A DNA stretch of 64,000 bases from Heligmosomoides polygyrus polygyrus (Eukaryota; Nematoda; Chromadorea; Rhabditida; Heligmosomidae). Made by a program: the position numbers and the translations under genes. This document shows positions 1 through 10,859 of the stretch, piece after piece (the stretch's first letter is position 1; every line of letters starts with the position of its first letter). Where the stretch lies: NCBI GenBank assembly GCA_947396885.1, contig OX377204.1:40881975-40945974 (forward strand), given 5' to 3'. The notes under the pieces were generated by a model. It did not search any database and was not told where the DNA came from. It worked only from the letters and a program-made list of their open reading frames with translations.

Positions 1-253
1 CTCAATCACTATCCCCGCCACGCATTCTAACTCTACGGGATGTCGTGGAGGCGATTTGAATGCGTATTTGGTCATACAATGACTTGCGATGGCCAGACGA
101 TGAACAAGTCAGTGCTGTATCCTTCCCATACAAGTCTGGTACCAATTCAACCGAGGGATGGAAGGCTTGGTTTGCCTGGGCGGGAAATCCGAGGAACCTG
201 GTATAGGAGCACGCAACAGCCGGCATCTCCTCCGACTGCGCTACACGCGCCCC
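1..253 (-). mobile_element. tRNA-derived SINE, copy 1 (runs off window edge)
   Basis: Read on the minus strand this begins at 253 with the same tRNA-like head seen at 19,473, 35,893 and 45,281. Box A (TAGCGCAGTCGG) is intact and a box-B-like segment lies near 190-200. The body matches the other copies, including the segments around 'ccagacgatgaacaagtcag' and 'tctacgggatgtcgtgg'. The 3' tail and any target duplication lie outside the window. It is more diverged than the copies at 19,178 and 35,890. It encodes no protein; pol III transcription is inferred from the boxes. Confidence 0.8.
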
Positions 254-404
254 TGACATGCATTAAAAAACTTCAAAATTTCAAAACGTATTCATGAAAA
301 CATTAAAATATTCTTGCTGATTTCAACAGTTTTTTTTTTAGGAACAGTCCTAAGAGTGTGGATGAGACCTACAACGTTAGTGAAGTCTAAAATGTGATAA
401 ACTC

Positions 405-545
405 ACTGAGAAAAAAGTCCGTTAAAAATTCCTTTAAATTTATAAAAATTTCCGTTAAGTCGTTAAGCCAGATTTTAACGAAAAATGCCGTTAGTTCGTT
501 AAATTCGTTAAATCGTTAACCGTTATATGTGCACCCCTGTTCTGA
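405..545. repeat. terminus of hAT-like DNA transposon with repeated GTTAACG words
   Basis: A cluster of short words (CGTTAA, GTTAACG, CGTTAAAT) ends at a CACCCCTG terminus near 530-540. On the opposite strand it reads CAGGGGTG followed by AACGGTTAACGATTTAACG. The same order of words, starting GGGGTGTGCG, opens the insertion at 56,196, so the two are one family. CAGGGGTG is a common start of hAT elements. The other end of this copy was not located. Confidence 0.5.
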
Positions 546-1667
546 TTCACGTGCTGTATCAAACTGAAAAAAATTTTCGTATGTTTCAATATGTAATTTT
601 TGTATATGTCAATTGTTTTTGTTATGAATTATGAGAATATCATCTATGTACCTAAATGGATGTATGTTTAAGAGACGATTTTGTGTTACTAACTGTAACT
701 GTCACTTTTTGCTAAAGTTATACTCAAATATTGATAATGTGAGATCAACAAGTAATGGACTACAATTACTTCCTTGAGATACTCCTTAAATTTGTTTAAA
801 AATTGTGTGTGCTAAATTGTAAAACTATTTTTAAGTAAATATTCAAGAATTAAATCTTCCGCTGTATAATATCTGTAATTCTTCACTGCATTACCATTAG
901 TGTAATCAATGTTATTGTGTTCAACAGGAATGGGCGAAAATTTTAACAAATTTCAAAGAAAACAGAAAATCGCTTTCGTCAGAAAACAGAAAAGCCAAAA
1001 ACACCAGAAAACAGAAAATTTCGAAATTATCAGGCTACCTAATTATTCTACCCAAAGATCCATTTTTCGAGTAGCATATGCTTTTTTGTATGACTAGAAA
1101 TATGGTCGAGGTCTAGTGTTTTAACTTGCAGGCGTTTATAAAAATTTCTAGTACATTCAGAATTCAATACAATCATTAAATTGTAAACCTTGACTCAAAG
1201 ATACTAGAATTCTCGTCAATTGAAGTATGCAACATTACTCATCAGCTCCATTTCACAGATAACCCCTAAAGATTACACCAATAATAGCAATTCTACGAGT
1301 GTTTCTGTGAAAAATAAATTCTTTGGTTCTTCCAGTTTAGGGCTAGAGAAGAGACATACAAAAATGAGTGGCTTATAAAGGATGAATTTTACCCATCACA
1401 TTACTATTAAAATATAGGCGCCTACTGCTCACTGATACATACCAAAATGAAGGTGTAACCACAAAACAGGTGATTCGCTAGATTATTAGTCCCAATTATA
1501 AAGAAAACAAGTATTTCAGCGTGACTACGGGGCTGTCAGCACGGCAGTTTTTAAGTGAAAGTGTTTCCTTGAATGCATAGACATATTAGAATGGTGATCA
1601 AGCATATACCCTCCGCGTCATATTATTATTTATTATTACTCATCATATGTACATATCACATTACATC
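546..1667. other. AT-rich sequence without recognised feature
   Basis: No supported gene or repeat structure was seen. The open frames here are short and look like chance frames in AT-rich DNA. Confidence 0.5.
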
Positions 1668-2240
1668 TCAGTGGAAGACTATCAGCACCATCTTTCTGTA
1701 CAGGCCGTGCACAACACCGACCTGCCTGTTGTCCGCAGTCGCAGAAGAAGGCACTCGACCCCCGTCCAAACTGAAGCGGTCATCGAGGAACTGCTCATCC
1801 AGATGTTCCTACTCAGTACATCCTTCGAGAGCTGTACAGTGCATTCGTGACCAAGATTTCAAAATTCTACAACGACGTTAACGTAAGGGAGGGATTCGAC
1901 AAACGGGTACCATATCCACAAAGCTGGACTTGGACTGCAGCTGAATTTTACGAAGACGATGTTCATGAGGAACGGACAGGTTTCTGATGCCTAAATCTTT
2001 CTCGACGAAACGAACCCCAAGTGCTCCAGCTAGTGTATCTGGGTCGCGAAGTGAACAGTGCCTGACCTGGACAGCAGGAAACGAGCAACGTGGTGAGCTC
2101 TCAAGAGCGTCGAAGAAATGTAAAGAAGGCGAAGAACGTCCGACTCCATGTCTAATTATTTGGCTGCACTGTTCTTCCTGACATACGACTCAGAAACCTG
2201 AGCCATACGAAAGCAAGATTAGCGTCGCAGGGGGGGGGGA
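1668..2240 (+). pseudogene. RTE lineage-A reverse transcriptase relic
   Basis: The nucleotide sequence aligns collinearly with the intact element at about 39,840-40,810, with several deletions. It keeps the equivalents of 'ctcagtggaaga', 'actgaagcggtcat', 'cagtacatccttcgagagct', the segment just after the catalytic FADD block, and 'tgtatctgggtcgcgaagt'. The FADD block itself is deleted and all frames are broken. It ends at a poly-G run (about 2,229-2,238), where sequence of another RTE lineage starts. Confidence 0.8.
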
Positions 2241-3920
2241 GAACCGACTCGCCAAAGCTCGCTGTCGCCAAGCAGAAGGCATCGGAGTGTTCTATGGCAT
2301 TAACGACGAGAACGGTCATTTTCTGATGGATCGTAAGAGGGCCGTGAAGCGATGGCGCGAATACTTCGAGGAAATTTCAAATGTAGAATTTGAACATCCT
2401 GCCGTTCCATCTACATCATCTATATAAGGTCCCGTTCAGAAGTTCAAAGTGAGCGAAACTGAAGCAGCCGTGAGGAAGATAAAGTCAGGCAGGCAAGCCG
2501 CTGGTGCTAATGACCTGCTGGTCGGCCATTGGAAGTCGAAGGGCTGCTGTCCTGCTGACTGGCTGGCAGAGTTTTTCAATCAGGTTGTTGTTGAGAAAGT
2601 GCCCGAGAGCTTGCAGCAAAGCGCGACCATCCCGATTTGGAAGAAGGAATTGGAAAATTAGACTATATTTTGTTTATTTAAAATTTTAAAGGACCTATTC
2701 TATCCTTTAAAAATTTAGGTAAACAAAATATAGAATAGCCGTCCAATTCGTTTTCTTTCAAACACCATGAAAATCTTTGAGCGAACAGTCGATGGACGTA
2801 TCCGAGATGTTGTCCAGCTTTCCACGATTCAGTGTGGTTTCGTCTCTGGCTTGGCACCGTTGATGCCATTCACGCCGCACGCTTCTGCTGGAGAAGCACC
2901 GCGAAAAACAGAGTCCGCTGCATTTGGTTTGGTTTCCTGTACTCGGAAAAGTCTTTCCACCGCGTTTTGCGAGAAGATGAGCTTACTGAGTGGGTGCGTA
3001 TCTTCTACTCGTGTCCAGTAAGACGAGTGCGCGCACCAGTGGGCACCTCGACGGAGTTTCCATTCTCTGTAGGAGTGCACCAGGTGTCTGCGCTCCCCAC
3101 TGCTCTTCGTGGTCGTCATGGATGCAATTATACAATCTCCAAAGAGCAACTCCATGGACGTTTCTGTATGCCGATGAGGTCATGCTTGCATGTGAGGACA
3201 AAACCGAACTCGAACCGCAGGCACAGGCGTGGTGCGATCGCTTGGCATTAATCGGACTCAAGCTAAACGTAAAAAGACGGAATACTTGACGACGGATGTG
3301 AATGAGCGCGGATCCATTAAAATCAATGGTATTGAGCTCTCACGATACATCTTTCAAGTATCTTGGATCACCAGTTACGTCGATGGCAGCCTAAAGTTGG
3401 AGGCGAATGTACGTGTGAGTGCAGCCTGGTCCAAATGACGCTCGTTGACTGAGGTGCTCTGCGAAAAGACAATACCTCAGTATCTCAAATCAAAGGTGTA
3501 TAGAACAGTCGTTTGCTCAGTAGCGACCTGTGTGCTGAGCGCTAGCCCGTGACGAAGGAAATTGAAAGCTGCCACAAAGTAATGGAGACGAAGATGTATG
3601 GGAGGTTACGAGTTGGACCGCGTTCGCAACGGTACCATACGACAGAGGTTCGGTGTCGTCGAAAGCTGCGCGAAGCCCGTCTTTGATGGTACGGCCACGT
3701 CCTTCGCGCTAACGACGACACCGTCTGTAAGATTGGCCTGAATCTTGAAGTCGCTTAAAACGGCCCAAAGGACGCCCGAAGCAACGTTGGCTAGATACTT
3801 GCATATGGCTTAAAGGTACTGGTGCCCATTCTGACTAGAGTTTGATTGGGAGAAACACCAAACCAGAAGAGCGGACCCCGTCACCAAGCGGGACAGATGC
3901 TAATGAAAATGATGCTGACA
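2241..3920 (+). pseudogene. RTE lineage-B relic (RT to 3' end)
   Basis: This aligns with the lineage-B element at 29,384-32,496. Translated pieces include the equivalents of GINDENGHLL, WREYFEEIS, FNQVVVEKVPE, MKIFERTVDGRIRDVVQL, WTFLYADEVMLA (catalytic YADD changed to YADE) and EYLTTDV. The C-terminal part follows, then a 3' end reading 'ccaagcgggacag' and a short GAAAATGATG tail near 3,903-3,915, as in the copy ending at 60,159. There are many frameshifts. A palindromic segment replaces part of the RT at about 2,645-2,752. Confidence 0.85.
2645..2752. repeat. imperfect inverted repeat inside the RTE-B relic
   Basis: Two arms of about 45 bp (core GACTATATTTTGTTTA against its complement TAAACAAAATATAG, then TTTAAAGGA/TCCTTTAAA) flank a roughly 10-nt loop. 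It replaces about 30 bp that the intact lineage has at this point. It could be a small MITE, or a palindrome created by template switching, because the outermost GAATTGGA also mirrors native RTE sequence. Confidence 0.6.
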
Positions 3921-3924
3921 TATC

Positions 3925-5480
3925 ATCCCAACAAGAATTATAAACATAATTATTCGAGTCTACGTCATTCAGACGGTCTTTGTTGCATGTTATTTTTATA
4001 ACTTTTCAAGATATTTTTTTAAAAGTGTTATTGTATCTCTACATTTCTACTATCGAATTCAATTGATTAAATCTATAAAAAATTCACCAAGATTGAATGC
4101 ATTGTTTGTGTTATTATTTTCTCGTTTATTGTTTTTCCATTTCTTTTCCTAATTTTTCTAATTCTTAATTTATAAAACGAATAATTTTCATTATATGCTA
4201 AAGGGTTATCAATATCAGACATTTCCTTAACCTTTTATAGCGTCACTAAAACCAAAAGAATCAGCTGTATTAAATAATTTTATCCAAAATATTCTTTTTG
4301 CAAAAGAATATCCTTGTCTACGTTATCTACTCAAGAATCTTAAATTGTTATTCTAGTTGACACACTGTTACAAATATTTTTAAAATATTCATTCATTAAA
4401 TTTCGGATTTTTAATTTGGGATAAATGTTCTCTAATTCTGTATTTTAATTTTCCAGTTGTAATTACAATACATTGTTTTTGACAGTCGTTGCATGTTCTA
4501 CGATATACAACATTACTCATATTGCGATTATCACTGTTTTCGCCGTATCTGGTAATCCTTAAATTTGTGACTAAGGACTAAATATAGTATAATCAGTTTG
4601 TTAATTCCTGTTCAAACATTACAATTTTCAGAACAATTATTGCATTTGTTCTCAGTTCTAAAATTATTTAAAATATTAATACCATTAACTAATAGCTTCA
4701 CAGAAAACTTACCCATAATGGATTTAACACAGAGTTCATCGCCACAAACATAAAAAATGCTTAAACAATAACAGACAAATATTATATAAATACGGCATGT
4801 TAGACAACTATTATATAATAAAGCAATAAACATAGTGGGAACACTCGTATAGTTGGAAGTTTTGCTTAAATTTACTTTGCTAATATATAAGCACATATAT
4901 AAGAATAGATCCTATTGATATGACGGTGAAGCGAATGTGGAAGCAGTGACATTAGTTGATATAATTGTCAAATGATGGAAAATGCTGATCTAATAAAATT
5001 ACTACGTAGTGTGCCAATATACCAAGAATTGAATAATGAAATGAATACCGTAATGATAACACATATCATAATACATATCCGTACAGATACCGTATAACAG
5101 ATCAAGGTATGGTTACTTTATATAGGAAAACCTCTAAAACCGGTCGGTACAAGGAGGAGTGAGTTTAGTGACTTTAGCATTTTCTAAATATTGACAGTAA
5201 ATATTATAGAATTTTTTGAATAATAAAGTCAAAAAATAAAACAAAATAAAAATTATAAAAAATAAATAGATCACTAAAAGTAAAACAAAATAAAAATAAA
5301 ACAATAACACTTCTAAAAATTATTAATGAAAAAATAAAAAATAAAAAAATAAAAAATAAATAAAATTAAAATAAAAGATAAAATAAAAGAAACAAACCAT
5401 TAAGATTTGATATTGTTTTTCCATAATTCTCAAGTATATTTACTCTTAGTAAAATTATTATTTTTATAGTAATATTTTGT
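3925..5480. other. AT-rich island
   Basis: Base composition drops sharply compared with neighbouring DNA. At 5,214-5,395 it becomes nearly pure A/T with repeated AAAATAAA words. Apart from the Penelope-like relic at 4,340-4,896, no gene was seen. Confidence 0.6.
4340..4896 (-). pseudogene. Penelope-like element GIY-YIG relic, AT-rich
   Basis: On the minus strand, broken frames give a cysteine cluster (KCNNCSENCNVC, about 4,615-4,650). About 100 bp further comes a stretch reading NVVYRRTCNDCQKQCIV, then KLKYRIREHLSQIKNP. This order (Cys cluster, VVY..CxxC, then Y.G.T and RI.EH) is what I know from the linker and GIY-YIG endonuclease of Penelope-like retroelements. The Y-G-T motif is degraded to CIVITT. 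No RT domain was found upstream. Its AT richness differs from the relic at 23,060-23,880, so it is probably a different lineage. Confidence 0.5.
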
Positions 5481-6389
5481 GTTGGAAGAGTTAGTGTTGT
5501 GTGTTCTTTGAGGAGGCCATAAAAATAATGTGCAGAACAGGCAAGAGCTCTTCACTCTTTTAAATAAGGGAAAGTGTTTAGTGAGGCTGCCACTGGGTTA
5601 CCACAGGTATGAGGTCTATACCCTGTTATTGGTGTTCCTTCAATTGGAAATAATTATATATAAATAATCATTTATTGTATACATATTTTAAAGAAACGGT
5701 ACTCTTGGAAGCGCAGGAGCTGTCCCCTGCAAACTCCTGCTTTTATCACTCCTTCAAAAAGAACCCCTTTTCTATTAAGGCAAAACGGCCCTATTTTTCC
5801 AAAATAGGATAGATGTATAAATTAGAACACACACTAAAATTAAGTCCTACAGTTGAAATAACTTTGAAAGTGAATTTTAGCATTACTGAGAAAGTAGAAA
5901 ATTTTTCATGACAGCTAGGCATTCATGAATAGGTAAATGAAGTTCCTTATGTTTCAGATATGTAGCATGTGAACCCGATATTCTTGAGATTCCATCTACG
6001 ACCCGCCTTGTTGTCCTTCATTTGAGAAGGTTATTTTGTTTCAATAGTAGGCGAATACGTTCGCAGCACCTTCTTACTCGGGCACTCTCAGACAAAATAG
6101 GGTTGATGGCAATGATAATGGACAGCTGAACAAATTGCATCAATAGTCTGTTCCTTCGGAACACTTTCAATCGATTTCCGCCTTATGTTGAAAATGTGCA
6201 CGTTCTGCTGCAGTCAGGGTTTCCCGGAGAAGAGTAGTCCTCTCTGCATCTTGTGCGCCCTTCCAGAAAGAAAAGCGCTGAAGAAGGACGAAGTACGGAT
6301 AATTCACTGACTTGCTGCTAGAGTGACGCTCTAAACAAGCATCTGCTTCCACCTCAGCTCTTTTTCGCCTTGCACGTGTGCCATTCAGT
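5481..6389. other. unassigned sequence with one unrecognised open frame
   Basis: A minus-strand frame of 115 codons (6,167-6,514) overlaps the left arm of the foldback element that begins near 6,390. Its sequence (e.g. RARRKRAEVEADACLERH) is not familiar. It may be a fragment of a transposon-borne gene or chance. Nothing else was recognised. Confidence 0.3.
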
Positions 6390-7890
6390 AAGCTGTGTTC
6401 TACATTACCGGGCACGTCTTCGAATAAACGCGTAAAAACCGCCATTTCGTGATTTTTGCGTGGGGTTGATATAACTCGCCCAAGTTTAAACCATATGAAA
6501 AACCAAGTGCGCATTTGATTTCAGAAGCTCGAGCCCTATGGTTTGGTATACATAATCACACGGAGTCATGAAAATGTTCGCAATTGAAATCTTGCGTTCC
6601 GCTGCGATCGTGGACGAGTTGCCCGTCACAAACCGTTGCAAACCGCCGCATGCTCACAGTTCATCTAATTTTAGATTTTTTTGAGAAACAGTTCGAATGA
6701 TTGCAATCGTTTTTGAGATCAACACGAACACATATACAATTTTACCACACCACCGCATTTTCGATGTGGGTGGCCAAAAAATGACGAGAGCAGACTTTTT
6801 GCGATTGGAGTAGCTCACATATTTCCAAGGACACGCATGTTTTCGGAGTTCTTTAGCATGGCGTACGCTGCCGGTGCCCTGTAATGTCTGGAATGCCCCG
6901 AGAGTGCGCCATGTACAATGCACACGAAATATATCTTATCAATCCAGTTGGCGAAAGCATGTCCACTGAGCTTCTATCTTCAATCAACTAACCCATTTAG
7001 ATATCCATTTTTAAAATATGAGACATATATGTTCACCGATCACCAGTTCACACGTTATCTTATGACATACAAAACTCAGTAGAGTTGATTAATGCATGTA
7101 GGTCCGACAGAATCAATCGAGTTGTGCGACAAGTTGTGGAGTGAGATTAGCTCGACGAAAACAGCCTACCTATCTACATGCACGAAAAGTATAGCAAACC
7201 AGTTGACTTCTACATTCCCAGCAAGCACTTAGTGTTACAATTCCACCGACTATGGCGGATTTTCCACAGGCACTGCCAAATTGGACGCGCCGGGGTGTTC
7301 TGAGCGCGCTAACTCTCTCAATTGTGAACCTTTCGGGCTGCAGATTGCGGATACTGTAGGCAGTAAAAAGCTACAAAGTGACAGCGGTGCGAAAATCCGT
7401 CCTTACTCGCCCATGTTTGAGCTTCTTGCCCTCTTTTGGCCACCCATAGCGAAAATGCGGTAGTCTGGAAAATTGTATATGCGTTTGTGTAGACCTCGAG
7501 GAGATGAATAGAACGGCTCCAACCGGATTCTCAAAAAAACCTAAAATTAGAGTAATTGTGAGCATGCGGTTTAGCTCTTGCCGCGATCTGAAATCCTGCG
7601 TTCCATTGCCAAGGGCGATCGTGCGGCCCACGATCGCCCTTGGCAATGGAACGCAAGATTTCAATTTCGAACATTTTCATGATTCCGTATTATTATGTAT
7701 ACCAAAAGATAGAGCTCAAGCTTCTAAGCTCAATTTGGTTTTTCAAATGGGTGACATTTAGGCGAGTTATATCAAAAAGAAGCAAAACCGCAAAATCGCG
7801 GTTTTTGCGGCGTCTATTCAAAGGACGAGTCCGGTGCGGTATAGTGCGAGGTGCACAGAACTACTGCGCCGTCCTCGGCGGCACATAACA
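6390..7890. mobile_element. long inverted-repeat (foldback) element
   Basis: Sequence from about 6,390 to 6,925 matches the reverse complement of about 7,270-7,890 over nearly its whole length. Shared words include 'ttttggccaccca', 'gaaaatgcggt', 'aaaattgtatatg', 'gagcatgcgg', 'acgcaagatttcaatt', 'gaacattttcatga' and 'gatataactcgcc'. The loop is about 345 bp (6,926-7,269). No transposase is encoded, so this is a non-autonomous foldback. The right arm carries an extra palindrome at 7,589-7,663. Exact ends and a target duplication were not resolved. A diverged arm fragment lies near 8,915-8,995. Confidence 0.75.
7589..7663. repeat. near-perfect 35-bp palindrome (cruciform-capable)
   Basis: The left arm (7,589-7,623) and right arm (7,629-7,663) are reverse complements with one mismatch around a 5-nt centre (CGGCC). 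The arms contain GTTCCATTGCCAAGGGCGAT. The left arm of the enclosing foldback has only one half (about 6,578-6,615), so the second half is a local inverted duplication. Confidence 0.9.
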
Positions 7891-7929
7891 GAAGCGAATC
7901 TCTGGTTGTGGAATGGGAGCAGCTACTGA

Positions 7930-9750
7930 GTGTCGTCATGGAGAAGAGGCCTTTAATTCCCCCACACTGAGTTCTAGACGGCAAACCTCCTTGCCGTCGA
8001 AATGACGTCATCAGTCGCGCGGTGTGTAACAGAAACGGAGACACACCACAAATGACGTCAATTTTATAGAGGGTACCTCTCATTTCTTTATGGGAAAAGG
8101 CTTTCAGCAGGCAGACAAAGACCTTTTATAGGTTACAGTTTGGTCGAGCTTCACTGCTCCCTAAAAGAGTATACTGTTTTGTGCTAATCTGAGCTTAACG
8201 CTACTGTAGGGTCACCAATACTTTTGAAGAGTGCAAAGACCGTATGACCTTAAAGGCTGGACTACAATGGTGTTTGAATAATATCCTCGCAGCATTCATC
8301 TGCTAAAATCATATTTCGCTCCAACGCTTTTCTCACCGATCTATTGAACTTCCAACACTATCAATGACTAGGTCCTCTGTCACCTCTCATTTCGTTGAGA
8401 ATACGGTTTCAAGTTTTGGTGGAAATATGAATTTTTATGAAATTCTAGGTAACTATTGACGCAGGAGTGGAAGGTCGTGTGTTTCTCAGCTGTTTTGAGT
8501 TTCCTCTATTCCAACACAAATACAACTCGAAAGAACTCTAGCAGTAGTGGAGTAGTAATGGTTGTCGGAGAGAAGTCTAAAACTGAGATCGAAGTCAAAG
8601 AATAAAGAGGAAAACGCTTTATTTGAGTGGAAGATTGTTTACATCATAAACGAAAAAGAGGAGTGTTATGCACACTTCCACTGGGCAAAGCTTCATCAGT
8701 GAGATTGATACAGCATGGGCCCACCAATGCGCAACTTTCCACATATTCGCTCAAGCTGTTTTGCAAAGAATGGAGGTCTACTCCAAGCGCATTCTGGGAA
8801 AAGATTATCACACTCACTCTACAGGCCGTCCCTGGCTCGCTCTACAGGTTGTCTAGCCCACTCGATTGATTGTGGCAGGCCTATATGCATTGTTCAATTC
8901 TGCTGAGATTTATAAGTCAGAAGATAGAGCTCGAGCTGCTCAGTTCAAATATATGCTTCTTTTCACAAGTGCTTGACTTTTAAAAATGGTTTTTAAAAAA
9001 GCCGCTTGGAACGCACCAAAGCGGCTTTTTCGGCAATTGACCAAAGGACATGCGTGGTACTGTATTTGCGTGTGTCCCCATACTTCTTCGTGTGGCTATC
9101 CGAGATTTCTTCGTTATCTGAACGTTCGACAAGTTCAGGACAATGCTAGGAAGAAAAGAGCGTCTCTGAAAGTGTCAACCATCACAACGCACAGGTGTGA
9201 TCAGAGTTACAGCAGCTAACAACCACCGCATTCCTTTTCGCTCCATGAGTCGCTCGCTACCTTGGCGAACAGCTGGCGACAGAAAACCTCCACCGTTCAA
9301 AGTATCTCTTAAAATCAGATAAGCTGGCTTGGGGCGAATAAGCGCAGCAGATTGCATAGCGCCTTTATCGGATGCGATGCACGGCACTAAGCAGGCTGGT
9401 GCCCCGCTGCGCACCGGCAAGACATCTTAGAATTGGGACGTTAAACCAGCAAGCCTCTGAGTTCCTTCCCTTGCCCAGTTCAATTACAGAAGCACGGTTT
9501 CTGTGATTGTTTCACGATGTGTGCAATCTAGGACCGGGCACCATCCCGCTAACTTCTCGAAACACTGTCGTTGCTCCGATAAAACGGAGCCGAGAATCTG
9601 AGTGACCCCGCCTAAGTGGTGGGAAGGAAATAGGCGTAATTTGTGGTGCGCCCCCGTTTGTTTCGGATCGCGCGAGTGACGACGTCATGTCGACGACATT
9701 GAGGTTTGCCGTTTAGAACTCAGTAGCCAGGAGTCCCTAGAGGCAGAGTA
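7930..9750. mobile_element. second long-inverted-repeat unit
   Basis: The reverse complement of 7,950-8,085 matches 9,625-9,745. Shared words are 'aatttgtggtg', 'gacgtcat', 'aggtttgccgt' and 'tagaactcagt'. The 1.5 kb between the arms holds a fragment resembling the 7,690-7,740 arm (8,915-8,995) and a 62-codon frame at 8,668-8,856 that I do not recognise. It is probably a composite or nested foldback. Boundaries are approximate and no transposase was seen. Confidence 0.55.
8996..9030. repeat. 12-bp hairpin AAAAAGCCGCTT
   Basis: AAAAAGCCGCTT (8,996-9,007) pairs perfectly with AAGCGGCTTTTT (9,019-9,030) across an 11-nt loop. A similar hairpin (AAAACCGC...GCGGTTTT, about 7,785-7,810) lies in the arm of the neighbouring foldback, so it is probably part of that family. 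Confidence 0.7.
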
Positions 9751-9759
9751 AAAGAAGGA

Positions 9760-10855
9760 TCCTTCCACTACTCGGACGAGACTAGGCTGCTTTTATAAGC
9801 CATCTCCCACATGCCAAAAAGATAGTTTTACCGAATAGTTAATTACTAGTTTTGCCAAGATTGTCACGCTCATTGAACCAATAGCCTCCTTGCAACAAAT
9901 GGCTTTTTGAGCTGTTTTAAGATGAAGATGCAAGTAAGGTAAATATGTCCATAGCAGGAAGCCTCACAGAAATGAGAAATAAGCTCCCAAAAGCCTTAAG
10001 GACATGCGTTTCACAACAAATGCATAACGCTATCCCCAAAGTTGCCTGTGGTAATTTTCTGAAACCGTGAGAAGCGCAGAAGTAAGAGCACCTAACACGT
10101 CCACTGAGCTTAAAGACTTTCACCATGACTCTCTCACCTTATATGGGAATTCCTAACTTTACGATGTCATCAGTCCCCCAATTATCGAACAGCATGACGT
10201 GAACGTCTCACTTGAGTCTGTTTAATGAGTGACGAATCGCACCGTCATTCATTGCACTATGCTATCAGCGACCCTGGCCACTTACTACGACTCCACAAAA
10301 CAACAGAACATGTGCGGTACTTGGATTTCAGTCCACCACATATTCATGTCTTGTGAGTTTGGACACATTTAGAGTAATCGACTGAGGTGTGCTTTGACGC
10401 TGCAGTCTGAAGCGCAACACTCCGTTGGTTCACCTCTGCAGGACCACTGCGTTTCAACTTGCCAATGAGTCCACCAAAACTAAATGCTATGTTTCATGTT
10501 CAGTTTTACATTCACTGACGATTTTTTACGAAGGACATTTTTAGGGCAGAAGGATTATTATATACACAGTGAGTTGCGAAACCAAATTCATAAGCCCTTT
10601 ACCCAAGTATACGTGGTGTATTACCATAAGCAAACGTGGTGTATTATTTACATGGGAACATAAGTGGATATTCTTCGCTGGTCTTTCGGATCAGACCAAG
10701 GTTTTCATCCGTTCTTCCGTTGTCTCGCCATTGTCATACAGGATGTTGTCGCAATCTGAAATCCGAACATGGTGATGTTGTAGAGAAGCTTGATGTCTTC
10801 ATCGCAAGCGGTATCTCTACTCTTTCTTGCACAACGACCTATGTTCTCTTTCAGC
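9760..10855. other. no recognised feature
   Basis: No gene, tRNA-like sequence or clear repeat was identified. Short frames on both strands have no recognisable motifs. Confidence 0.4.
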
Positions 10856-10859
10856 TTTC

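Noticed and set aside
6466..6480. Sequence resembling part of the nematode spliced leader (CCCAAGTTTAAACC)
   Set aside because: It is only a partial match, without the full leader or an Sm site, and it lies within a foldback arm whose other copy diverges there.
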